Shown: one piece after another, positions 20,089-28,768 of the stretch
Layout: each line of letters begins with the position of its first letter
Position numbering within the stretch: position 1 is the first letter of the stretch
Assembly: GCF_002849615.1 (NCBI RefSeq)
Contig: NZ_PDNV01000012.1
Location: 62,001 to 126,000 of the forward strand
Direction of reading: 5' to 3'
Length of the DNA: 64,000 nt
DNA from: Pollutimonas nitritireducens
Lineage (GTDB): Bacteria; Pseudomonadota; Gammaproteobacteria; Burkholderiales; Burkholderiaceae_B
Translations under genes and position numbers: made by a program
The notes under the pieces: model-generated
Database searches by the model: none
What the model saw: the letters and a program-made list of their open reading frames with translations, nothing else
Told to the model about the DNA's origin: nothing

Positions 20089-20367
20089 ATGAACTCTATG
20101 CCTTCCATCGACATCGTAATTTGCAACAAGTTGGGCCTGCACGCCCGCGCGGCGGCCAAGCTCACCCAACTGGCCAGCAGGTTCAGCAGCGATATTTTCA
20201 TTGCCCGCGGAGCTCAGCGCGTCAATGCCAAGAGCATAATGGGCGTCATGATGCTTGCTGCCGGCCTGGGCGTTACGGTTAAGGTGGATGCCACTGGAAC
20301 TGATGCCGAACAGGCTCTGCTCGATATCCAGTCTTTGTTCAGCAACAAGTTCGGTGAACACGAATAG
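20089..20367 (+). CDS. ptsH: Phosphocarrier protein HPr
   Basis: HPr relays phosphate from EI to EIIA proteins. The 92-residue protein has the active His18 in NKLGLHARAAAKL and the regulatory serine Ser49 in NAKSIMGVMML. The ATG at 20089 is used here; a second ATG at 20098 begins closer to the usual HPr length. It lies 42 bp after EIIA and 29 bp before ptsI. Ser phosphorylation would need an HPr kinase, which is not in the window. Confidence 0.95.
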   Translation: MNSMPSIDIVICNKLGLHARAAAKLTQLASRFSSDIFIARGAQRVNAKSIMGVMMLAAGLGVTVKVDATGTDAEQALLDIQSLFSNKFGEHE

Positions 20368-20396
20368 AAGCGCCACGACAGCCTGGATATCGCTTA

Positions 20397-22154
20397 ATGA
20401 CCTCACGCTCATCTCACGGCAATTGTGGATTCGGGTCCACGTTGTGTATGCAGGGACAAGGCGTTGTCAAAGGCTATGCCATAGGCAGAGCGGCAATCAT
20501 GAGCGCGGCGGCACTCGAGGTTGTGCATTACCGTATTGCAGAGCAGGATGTCGAAGCCGAATGCGAGCGTCTGAAAAAGGCCCTGGCCACCGCCAGTGGC
20601 GAACTCCAGGCCATGGCAGTGTCCTTGCCAGACGATGCGCCACGTGAACTTGGTCCATTGTTGACCGTGCACAGTCTGTTGCTCGATGACGCGGCGCTCT
20701 TGCAAGAGACGTGTGATCTCATCATAAATCGTCACTACAACGCCGAATGGGCGTTGACCACACAGGGCCAACTGCTGGCCGAACAGTTTTCCGTCATGGA
20801 AGACGAGTATTTGCGTGAGCGGGGCGCCGACATACGCCAAGTCATCGAACGTGTGTTGCGAGTCCTGTCGGGATCCACCGCTTTACTGCCTAGCCTTGAG
20901 GCAGGAGACGCCGGCGATTCGCTTATTGTCGTGGCTCGCGACATTTCTCCTGCCGATATGCTCAAGCTGCGTGGCGCCCGGTTTGCTGCATTCCTGACTG
21001 ATCTCGGTGGTCCGACCTCACATACCGCTATTGTTGCGCGCAGCATGAATGTGCCGGCGGTAGTAGGGCTGGGTCATATCCGCATGCTGGTGCGCGACGG
21101 CGATATATTGATTGCCGACGGCTTCACCGGTGCCGTGTTGGTCAATCCTTCCGAACTTGTGCTTCAGGAGTACCGGCAGCGACAGGCGGCTTATGCGGGT
21201 GATCGTGCCGAACTGGCATTGCTGCGTGATGCGCCTGCAGTAACGCTCGATGGCATCCAGATCAAGCTCGAGGCCAATATAGAACTGCCTGAAGAGGCCG
21301 TTGCCGCTCTGCAGGCTGGGGCCGACGGCATCGGATTGTTTCGCAGCGAGTTCCTATTCATGGGCCGTCGGGATCTGCCCAGCGAAGAAGAGCAATACCA
21401 GGCGTACGCCTCGGTCGTCAGGACCATGGCCGGCCGGCCTGTGACGATACGCACGCTGGATCTTGGCGCCGACAAGACGCTTGATGGTGATGTCACGGTT
21501 GCCACGAATCCGGCGCTGGGTTTGCGAGCTATCCGCTATTGCCTGGCGAATCCGGAGCTGTTTGCTACTCAGCTGCGTGCGCTGTTGCGTGCCTCTCTGC
21601 ACGGCCACGTTCGAATTCTCATCCCCATGATTTCCCACATGCACGAGGTGAGGGCCACCAAGCAGGCTATCGAAGCGGCATGCGAAAGTCTTGAAGCCAG
21701 CGGTGTGCCGTTTGCGCGAAACATCTCGTTGGGCGCGATGGTCGAGATTCCCGCCATGGCAATTGCTATCGAACCTTTCGCGGATGCCTTGGACTTTTTG
21801 TCCATTGGCACCAACGACCTGATCCAATACACGCTTGCCATTGACCGCGGTGACAGTGAAGTTGCCGATCTGTACGATCCCATGCATCCGGCTGTGCTGC
21901 GGCTCATTGCGCATACCATCAACTCGGCCGAACGTGCTGGGATACCGGTGGCAGTCTGTGGAGAAATCGCGGGAGACTCGCGGGTCACCCGGATGTTGCT
22001 GGGACTTGGCCTGACCGAATTCTCGATGCACCCCCAGCAAATGCTGGATGTAAAGAAAGAGGTCAGGCTGGCCCATTCGAATGCACTCCGGGTCAAGGTG
22101 GCTTCGGCGCTGAACCGTGCTGAACGCATCGATTTAGCGGCCTTGTCCAATTAG
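20397..22154 (+). CDS. ptsI: PTS enzyme I (phosphoenolpyruvate-protein phosphotransferase)
   Basis: EI autophosphorylates from PEP and passes the phosphate to HPr. The 585-residue protein has the N-terminal HPr-binding domain, the swivel domain with active His209 in GGPTSHTAIVARS, and the PEP-binding barrel with FRSEFLFMGR, SIGTNDLIQYTLAIDR and the C-terminal CGEIAGD. The start is not certain: ATG at 20397 gives a short extension, ATG at 20448 begins at MQGQGV. Its stop overlaps the stop of the convergent amtB by 4 bp. Confidence 0.95.
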   Translation: MTSRSSHGNCGFGSTLCMQGQGVVKGYAIGRAAIMSAAALEVVHYRIAEQDVEAECERLKKALATASGELQAMAVSLPDDAPRELGPLLTVHSLLLDDAALLQETCDLIINRHYNAEWALTTQGQLLAEQFSVMEDEYLRERGADIRQVIERVLRVLSGSTALLPSLEAGDAGDSLIVVARDISPADMLKLRGARFAAFLTDLGGPTSHTAIVARSMNVPAVVGLGHIRMLVRDGDILIADGFTGAVLVNPSELVLQEYRQRQAAYAGDRAELALLRDAPAVTLDGIQIKLEANIELPEEAVAALQAGADGIGLFRSEFLFMGRRDLPSEEEQYQAYASVVRTMAGRPVTIRTLDLGADKTLDGDVTVATNPALGLRAIRYCLANPELFATQLRALLRASLHGHVRILIPMISHMHEVRATKQAIEAACESLEASGVPFARNISLGAMVEIPAMAIAIEPFADALDFLSIGTNDLIQYTLAIDRGDSEVADLYDPMHPAVLRLIAHTINSAERAGIPVAVCGEIAGDSRVTRMLLGLGLTEFSMHPQQMLDVKKEVRLAHSNALRVKVASALNRAERIDLAALSN

Positions 22155-23377
22155 TAGTGGTAGGCGGTTTCGCCGTGGGAATTGATATCCAGGCCTTCGC
22201 GTTCGACTTCCGTGCTCACGCGCAGCCCGCACACTTTGTCGGCCACGAAGTAAGCAATAAAGGCGACCACGCCGGACCACACAATGGTGATGATGATGCC
22301 TTCGAACTGTACCCACAGCTGATGAGGAATTTCGCCTAGTGTCGCCAGACCCGGCCCGCCCAATGCCTGGGCATTGAAGATACCCGTAAGTAGTGCGCCC
22401 ACGATCCCGCCTACGCCGTGAATACCGAATACGTCAAGGCTGTCGTCGGCACGCAGTGCCCGTTTCAAGCCATTTACTCCCCAGACGCATACTGCCCCGG
22501 TCACCACACCAATAAGCAGGGCTCCTGCGGGACCGACCAGGCCAGCCGCTGGGGTGATGCCGACCAAGCCGGCCACGGCGCCGGAAATGGCACCCAGCAG
22601 GGAAGGCTTGCCTTTGTATTTCCATTCGACCAGTAGCCAGGCGAGTATTGCGCCTGCCGTGGCAACCATGGTATTGAAGAAGGCCAGGGCTGCGGTCTCA
22701 TTGGCACTGAGTGCCGAGCCAGCGTTGAAGCCGAACCAGCCTACCCATAAAAGTGCTGCTCCGATCATGGCCATGGGCAGGTTGTGAGGTTGCATCGATT
22801 CACGTCCGTAACCCACCCGCTTTCCAACATAATATGCGCCAACCAGTCCGGCCACTCCGGCATTGATGTGGACGACGGTTCCGCCTGCAAAATCTAGGGC
22901 GCCACGCTCGAACAGCCAACCGCCCGGAGACCAGACCATGTGGGCTATCGGTATGTACGAAAAGGTCAGCCAGATCGCAGTGAAAATCATGACGGCGGAG
23001 TACCTGGCGCGTTCTGCGAATCCACCGACGATCAGTGCGCAAGTAATGCCGGCGAACGTCGCCTGGAATGTCGCGAAGCTCAGTTCGGGAATCGAACCGG
23101 CAAGCTCGAATTTCATGCTGCTCAGATCCAGCATCCCGCTGAACATAAGTCTGGAGAACCCGCCGACGAGTGCATTTCCTTCAGTAAAAGCAAGTGAATA
23201 TCCATAAATAAACCAGATAACGAGGGCGAGGGAAAAGGTCGATACGACCTGAATCAATACTGACAGCACGTTCTTTGCGCGCACCAGGCCGCCATAAAAG
23301 AGTGCGAGCCCCGGCATGACCATTAGCAGTACCAGCATGGTGGAAACGCTTACCCATGCCAAATCGGCTTTATCCAT
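22151..23377 (-). CDS. amtB: Ammonium transporter
   Basis: AmtB is a trimeric inner-membrane ammonium channel, closed by unmodified GlnK when nitrogen is plentiful. The 408-residue protein starts MDKADLAWVSVSTMLVLLMVMPG, has about 11 membrane helices, and carries the family blocks ALFYGGLVRAKN and HINAGVAGLVGA. It lies 80 bp downstream of glnK on the same strand, the standard glnK-amtB operon. Its end overlaps that of ptsI. Confidence 0.97.
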   Translation of the reverse strand: MDKADLAWVSVSTMLVLLMVMPGLALFYGGLVRAKNVLSVLIQVVSTFSLALVIWFIYGYSLAFTEGNALVGGFSRLMFSGMLDLSSMKFELAGSIPELSFATFQATFAGITCALIVGGFAERARYSAVMIFTAIWLTFSYIPIAHMVWSPGGWLFERGALDFAGGTVVHINAGVAGLVGAYYVGKRVGYGRESMQPHNLPMAMIGAALLWVGWFGFNAGSALSANETAALAFFNTMVATAGAILAWLLVEWKYKGKPSLLGAISGAVAGLVGITPAAGLVGPAGALLIGVVTGAVCVWGVNGLKRALRADDSLDVFGIHGVGGIVGALLTGIFNAQALGGPGLATLGEIPHQLWVQFEGIIITIVWSGVVAFIAYFVADKVCGLRVSTEVEREGLDINSHGETAYHY

Positions 23378-23457
23378 TTTCTACTCCTGAGTTTCCGCCG
23401 CCATGCTCGGCGCGGAACGATGGTTTTTTTAGAATGATTTGATAGCGGCTCTGCGGC

Positions 23458-24303
<846 letters not shown>

Positions 24304-24792
24304 ATGAAAAAGACTCGTATCAATCTTGCCGTTATTGCAATGGTCGCTTCCATGAGTCTGCTTGCCGCATGCTCGGACGGTGACGATACCGCCGCTCCAG
24401 GCACTGCCGGTTCAGAAACTCCCGCGCCGACGCCAAGTCCTACGCCGGCACCGACCCCGGCGCCCACACCGACACCTGAACCCACGCCAAGCCCGACTCC
24501 AAGTCCAACACCAGCCCCGGATACGGCACCATCGACTTCCCCATCCAACGGGACAGCACCGGCCACCCAATCCCCCACAAGCTTCGGCACGGAACTGAAG
24601 GAAGATGCCAAGCAAGTGGCTGCGGCCGTCAGCGCCAAGGCGGGAGATCTTAAAGACGCCACCGCCCAGAAGATCGGCGAAATGGGGCAGGCGATCAGGG
24701 GCGGAGCCGCACAGGCCGATAAGGCTATTCAGGGCTCCGAGGGCACCCCTGCCACGTCGAGTACTGGCGCCGATTCGACCCTGAAGCCCTGA
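24304..24792 (+). CDS. Pro/Thr-rich lipoprotein of unknown function
   Basis: The ATG at 24304 (GAGGAAT upstream) opens a 162-residue protein with a lipoprotein signal peptide ending at the lipobox SLLAAC. It is followed by about 35 residues of alternating Pro/Thr/Ser/Ala, likely an extended spacer across the periplasm or surface. The last 70 residues are Ala/Lys-rich and probably helical (KEDAKQVAAAVSAKAGDLKDA). I do not recognise the family. It is a single gene with its own terminator. Confidence 0.75.
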   Translation: MKKTRINLAVIAMVASMSLLAACSDGDDTAAPGTAGSETPAPTPSPTPAPTPAPTPTPEPTPSPTPSPTPAPDTAPSTSPSNGTAPATQSPTSFGTELKEDAKQVAAAVSAKAGDLKDATAQKIGEMGQAIRGGAAQADKAIQGSEGTPATSSTGADSTLKP

Positions 24793-24841
24793 TAGCGGCA
24801 ACTATTGAATCAGCCGCGCCTCTGGTCGCAGTGTAAATAAA

Positions 24842-24877
24842 GCGGGCCGTCGCTCAGTCGCGGCTCGTTTTATTTAT
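24842..24877 (+). terminator. Terminator after the lipoprotein gene
   Basis: GCGGGCCG and CGGCTCGT arms pair with two G-U pairs around an 11-base loop, followed by TTTTATTTATT. The location fits a terminator between the lipoprotein gene and ubiK. Confidence 0.6.
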
Positions 24878-24910
24878 TACACTGGATGCTCAAAATCAAC
24901 GGAGCCTGCG

Positions 24911-25186
24911 ATGATCAACAAAACGGATTGGATTGAAGACTTCCAAAAGAATATATCGGACCTGATTGCCAAAAGTCCTGCCGCCGATATTGAACGCAAC
25001 GTGAAAGCGATGATGGCCCAGACGTTTGCGCGCCTTGACCTGGTGACCCGGGAGGAATTCGATATTCAAGCCCAGCTGCTCGAGCGGTCACTGGCTCGAA
25101 TTACGGCACTTGAGTCCCGAGTGCAGGCGTTGGAAGGCCGCCCAGCCACGCCATTGCAATCAGGGCCGGTCACAGACGCCCTATAA
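24911..25186 (+). CDS. ubiK: UbiK-type ubiquinone biosynthesis accessory factor
   Basis: UbiK (BMFP/YqiC family) helps assemble the ubiquinone biosynthesis complex and has a membrane-linked coiled-coil character. The 91-residue protein shows the family pattern: an amphipathic N-terminus (WIEDFQKNISDLI), a middle MMAQTFARLDLVTREEFD, and a C-terminal coiled coil (ALESRVQALE). A GGAGCCTGCG site precedes the ATG. It stands before comM, an arrangement seen in related genomes. Confidence 0.9.
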   Translation: MINKTDWIEDFQKNISDLIAKSPAADIERNVKAMMAQTFARLDLVTREEFDIQAQLLERSLARITALESRVQALEGRPATPLQSGPVTDAL

Positions 25187-25319
25187 CCCCATGCGGTCCC
25201 TGTGGGAGCGTTTGTCCTACCGTAGTTTTCCCATAGACAATCGAGCAGCTGGGCCCGTCGCCCGGCGTGCTTGAGGCGGCATACTTCTTTCTCGAGGAGC
25301 TATTGAACGAGGAGGAGGA

Positions 25320-26834
25320 ATGTCATTGGCAATCCTGGCTAGCCGCGCCCTATGTGGCCTGGAGGGTCACCCCGTGCGAGTTGAAGTGCATGTGGGCCCC
25401 GGGTTGCCGGCCTTTCACCTGGTGGGCCTGCCTGATACTGGTGTACGCGAAAGTCGCGAGCGCGTACGGTCGGCGATCATCAGCAGCGGGTTCGAGTTCC
25501 CGGCAGGACGGATAACCGCGAATCTCGCGCCAGCCGATCTTCCCAAGGAGTCTGGTCGATTCGACCTACCTATCGCGTTGGGCGTGTTGCTTGCCTCGGG
25601 ACAGGTGCAACCTGAGGCCGGTGCCGATCTGCCCGATTTGCGGCATTACGTGTTCGCCGGCGAACTTTCTCTCACCGGAGCCGTTGTCCCGGTAGGTGCC
25701 CCGCTGGCGATTGCGTTGGCGGTCGCGCGTTGCGGTCAGGATGCGAAACTGATAATGCCGCCCGACTGCGCCCGCATTGCGGCCAAGGTTCCTGGGCTTA
25801 TCGTGTTTGGCGCAGCAACGTTGAGCCAGGTGGTCGAACATTTCTCAGGGCGGGTTCCCCTCGTCGCGGCGCAACCCATGCAGATGGAACCTGCCAAGGC
25901 GGCCCTGCGCTGTCTTTCCGAGGTGCGTGGCCAGCCGCTGGCGCGTCGTGCCCTGGAAATTGCGGCAGCGGGTGGTCATAGCCTGCTCATGGCGGGGCCG
26001 CCGGGGACGGGAAAAAGCATGTTGGCGCATCGTCTACCCGACTTGCTTCCGCCTCTGGATCAACATCATGCTTTAGAAGTTTCGGCAATAGCCAGTCTTT
26101 GCGGACTGGAATCCCGGTTCAGCGAAACTCCCCCATTCCGGGCTCCGCATCATTCGGCCTCCGCCCCGGCACTGGTAGGGGGCGGTGTACGGGCTCGTCC
26201 CGGCGAAATCAGTCTGGCGCATCGGGGCGTGCTGTTCCTCGATGAACTGCCCGAGTTCGGACGCAGAGTCCTGGAATCGCTGCGCGAACCCATGGAAACT
26301 GGCTGCATATCCATAGCAAGGGCGGCGGGAACGATTACTTTTCCGGCGGCATTTCAGCTTGTCGCGGCCATGAATCCTTGTCCTTGCGGCTGGTTGGGGC
26401 ACAAGAAACTACCATGCACTTGTACTAGCGAACAAATTCAAAGATATCGCAGCAAGCTATCCGGACCCTTGCTCGATCGCGTGGATCTTCAAATTGCTTT
26501 GCCCGCTGCCGATTCGGACTGGATGGATGCACCGCGCGGCGAGACCTCGGAATCCGTGCGTATCCGGGTGGTGCAGTGCCGGCAGCGGCAGGCAGACCGC
26601 CAGAAGCGCGTCAATGCCAGCCTGGACGTATCTCAACTCGATCAGCATTGCGTGCTGGATCCTGCTGCAAAATCGCTATTGCAGCAGGGCATGGCCCGAT
26701 GGAGCTGGTCGGCCCGTGTCATGCACCGCATTCTGCGTGTTGCCCGGACCCTGGCCGACCTGGCGAATGACGACGTCATTGGCAGCAGGCATGTTGCAGA
26801 AGCCATACAGTATCGGCAGCCATGGGGCAGCTAG
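25320..26834 (+). CDS. comM: ComM/YifB Mg-chelatase-like AAA+ ATPase
   Basis: ComM is a hexameric helicase that drives branch migration during natural transformation. The 504-residue protein has the N-terminal Lon-like domain ([17 protein letters not shown]), a Walker A GPPGTGKS at 226-233, the Walker B FLDELPEF, and the C-terminal Mg-chelatase domain with [22 protein letters not shown] is a strong ribosome-binding site for the ATG at 25320. Only 165 bp lie between its stop and rpmI. Confidence 0.96.
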   Translation: MSLAILASRALCGLEGHPVRVEVHVGPGLPAFHLVGLPDTGVRESRERVRSAIISSGFEFPAGRITANLAPADLPKESGRFDLPIALGVLLASGQVQPEAGADLPDLRHYVFAGELSLTGAVVPVGAPLAIALAVARCGQDAKLIMPPDCARIAAKVPGLIVFGAATLSQVVEHFSGRVPLVAAQPMQMEPAKAALRCLSEVRGQPLARRALEIAAAGGHSLLMAGPPGTGKSMLAHRLPDLLPPLDQHHALEVSAIASLCGLESRFSETPPFRAPHHSASAPALVGGGVRARPGEISLAHRGVLFLDELPEFGRRVLESLREPMETGCISIARAAGTITFPAAFQLVAAMNPCPCGWLGHKKLPCTCTSEQIQRYRSKLSGPLLDRVDLQIALPAADSDWMDAPRGETSESVRIRVVQCRQRQADRQKRVNASLDVSQLDQHCVLDPAAKSLLQQGMARWSWSARVMHRILRVARTLADLANDDVIGSRHVAEAIQYRQPWGS

Positions 26835-26844
26835 CCACGAGGAA

Positions 26845-26874
26845 TAGACAGCGACTGAACAAGCATCGTATAAT
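26845..26874 (+). promoter_or_regulatory. Promoter of rpmI-rplT
   Basis: TAGACA (5 of 6) and a perfect TATAAT are 18 bp apart, starting 11 bp after the comM stop. Transcription would begin near 26881 and give a leader of about 120 bases before rpmI. It is one of the strongest sigma-70 promoter matches in the window. Confidence 0.75.
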
Positions 26875-26998
26875 CAAGGGCTTTTCCGGATATTTCTTCG
26901 GGGAAGGCAGCAACACCCTAACAAGTGGATGTTGGGTCATGCAAGCATTGCCATGTAGTCTGGCAGTCACCTACTTTCATAAACAACAGAGTTACATC

Positions 26999-27196
26999 AT
27001 GCCTAAGATGAAAACCAAAAAAGGCGCTGCCAAGCGCTTTAAGGTTCGTGGTAGCGGGTCGATCAAGCGGGGCCAGGCGTTCAAGCGCCACATCCTCACC
27101 AAGAAAACAACCAAGAGCAAGCGTCAATTGCGCGGCTCAACCGCGGTGCACAAGTCTGATGTCGCCTCGGTCAAGGCAATGTTGCCTTTCGCTTGA
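26999..27196 (+). CDS. rpmI: 50S ribosomal protein L35
   Basis: L35 is a small basic protein of the large ribosomal subunit. From the ATG at 26999 it is 65 residues and begins [20 protein letters not shown], the family start. The open frame continues upstream without a stop, but that extension is not L35-like and overlaps the end of comM, so it is not part of the protein. It lies 19 bp before rplT. Confidence 0.97.
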   Translation: MPKMKTKKGAAKRFKVRGSGSIKRGQAFKRHILTKKTTKSKRQLRGSTAVHKSDVASVKAMLPFA

Positions 27197-27215
27197 TTAA
27201 CGGAGATCTCATACC

Positions 27216-27575
27216 ATGCCACGCGTAAAACGCGGCGTAACTGCCCGTGCTCGTCACAAAAAAGTTATTAAAGCAGCTAAAGGTTATCGCGGTCGCCGCG
27301 GTAATGTATTCCGTATCGCCAAACAGGCGGTAATGAAAGCTGGGCAATATGCCTATCGCGATCGTCGCAACAAGAAACGGACATTCCGCGCACTCTGGAT
27401 CACGCGTATCAATGCCGCCTGCCGCGAACTCGGTGTTTCGTACAGTGTATTTATCGCTGGCACGAAGAAAGCCTCGATCGAACTGGACCGCAAGGTACTG
27501 GCCGACATGGCTGTGCACGATAAAGCCGGCTTTGCGGCTGTGGTTGCTCAAGCACAAGCTGCCTTGGCTGCCTAA
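27216..27575 (+). CDS. rplT: 50S ribosomal protein L20
   Basis: L20 is an early-assembly protein of the 50S subunit and, in enterobacteria, represses its own operon by binding the rpmI leader. The 119-residue protein begins [16 protein letters not shown] and has the [21 protein letters not shown] segment. GGAGATCTC precedes its ATG. rpmI-rplT sits 8.4 kb from infC rather than next to it. Confidence 0.98.
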   Translation: MPRVKRGVTARARHKKVIKAAKGYRGRRGNVFRIAKQAVMKAGQYAYRDRRNKKRTFRALWITRINAACRELGVSYSVFIAGTKKASIELDRKVLADMAVHDKAGFAAVVAQAQAALAA

Positions 27576-27598
27576 TCGATTTCGATTCTGTATTGCTG

Positions 27599-27626
27599 CA
27601 AACGGGGCTCAATTGGGCTCCGTTTG
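27599..27626 (+). other. Hairpin between rplT and pheS
   Basis: CAAACGG and CCGTTTG arms form a perfect 7-bp stem with a 14-base loop in the 70-bp gap. Only TATTT follows, so any termination would be partial. pheST in enterobacteria is controlled by attenuation; here I see no Phe-rich leader peptide. Confidence 0.35.
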
Positions 27627-27645
27627 TATTTGGAAAAGCGACACT

Positions 27646-28668
27646 ATGACTCCTCCGGTTGATGACCTGATTGTTCAGGCTGAAGAACAGTTCGCCCAGG
27701 CTGCCGATGCGGCGGCACTGGAGAACGCCAAAGCCAAGTTCCTGGGAAAGCAGGGCGCCCTTACCACAATGCTGAAAGGATTGGCTAAGCTTGATCCCGA
27801 ACAGAAAAAGGCGGAAGGCGCGCGCATCAATCAGGTGAAGCAGCATATTGAAGGCCTGCTTAATGCCCGCCGCGCGCAAATGGCACAGGCGGAGCTCGAT
27901 AAGCGACTGGCCCAGGAGACGATAGACGTCAGCCTGCCGGGCCGGGGCAGAGGGTTTGGCGGAATACATCCGGTCATTCAGACCTGGCAACGCGTGGAAG
28001 CCATTTTCCGTTCTATCGGTTTCGACGTGGCCGATGGCCCCGAAATCGAAAACGACTGGACCAATTTCACTGCGTTGAACAATCCCGAAAATCATCCCGC
28101 TCGTTCCATGCAGGATACTTTTTACGTCGATATGAACGATGCGCAAGGCTTGCCTCTGCTGTTGCGTACTCATACCAGTCCCATGCAGGTGCGCTACGCC
28201 CGGATGAACAAACCACCCATCAAGGTCATTGCTCCCGGGCGCACCTATCGGGTCGATAGTGATGCCACGCACTCTCCGATGTTCCATCAGGTTGAAGGGT
28301 TGTGGATCGCCGAAGACATTTCATTTGCAGACTTGAAGGGCGTTTATACCGATTTTCTGCGGGCGTTTTTTGAAACCGACGAGCTGACACTGCGGTTTCG
28401 ACCATCATTCTTCCCGTTCACCGAACCCTCGGCCGAGATAGACATGATGTTCGGCTCAGGTCCGAATCAAGGCAAGTGGCTTGAAATATCCGGCTCGGGG
28501 CAGGTGCATCCCGAGGTTGTCCGCAACTTTGGGCTCGATCCGGAACGATACATTGGCTTTGCCTTCGGATCGGGACTCGAGCGTCTCACGATGCTGCGTT
28601 ATGGCGTCAATGACTTGCGCCAGTTTTTTGAAGGCGACCTGCGCTTCTTGCGCCAATTCAACCGCTAG
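27646..28668 (+). CDS. pheS: Phenylalanyl-tRNA synthetase alpha subunit
   Basis: PheS is the catalytic subunit of the (alpha-beta)2 phenylalanyl-tRNA synthetase. From the ATG at 27646 it is 340 residues, the usual length; the frame is open further upstream but that overlaps rplT. It has the N-terminal coiled-coil arm, the [19 protein letters not shown] block and class II motifs (FHQVEGLWI, the [14 protein letters not shown] segment and [15 protein letters not shown]). Confidence 0.97.
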   Translation: MTPPVDDLIVQAEEQFAQAADAAALENAKAKFLGKQGALTTMLKGLAKLDPEQKKAEGARINQVKQHIEGLLNARRAQMAQAELDKRLAQETIDVSLPGRGRGFGGIHPVIQTWQRVEAIFRSIGFDVADGPEIENDWTNFTALNNPENHPARSMQDTFYVDMNDAQGLPLLLRTHTSPMQVRYARMNKPPIKVIAPGRTYRVDSDATHSPMFHQVEGLWIAEDISFADLKGVYTDFLRAFFETDELTLRFRPSFFPFTEPSAEIDMMFGSGPNQGKWLEISGSGQVHPEVVRNFGLDPERYIGFAFGSGLERLTMLRYGVNDLRQFFEGDLRFLRQFNR

Positions 28669-28768
28669 CCAAACAAGCCGTTTATAGCGCTGAATTGTCG
28701 GTATGTACTGACTTACAATTCCTGCGATCAAGCCCTTGCAGTAGTTAAACGAATCCAACGAGTATCTT

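Noticed and set aside
25267-25515. 82-residue frame overlapping the comM start
   Set aside because: It is in another frame across the strong comM ribosome-binding site and start; most of it is opposite-phase comM coding sequence.
26822-26998. In-frame extension of rpmI back into comM
   Set aside because: L35 is about 65 residues and the conserved N-terminus begins at 26999; the extension covers the promoter and leader.
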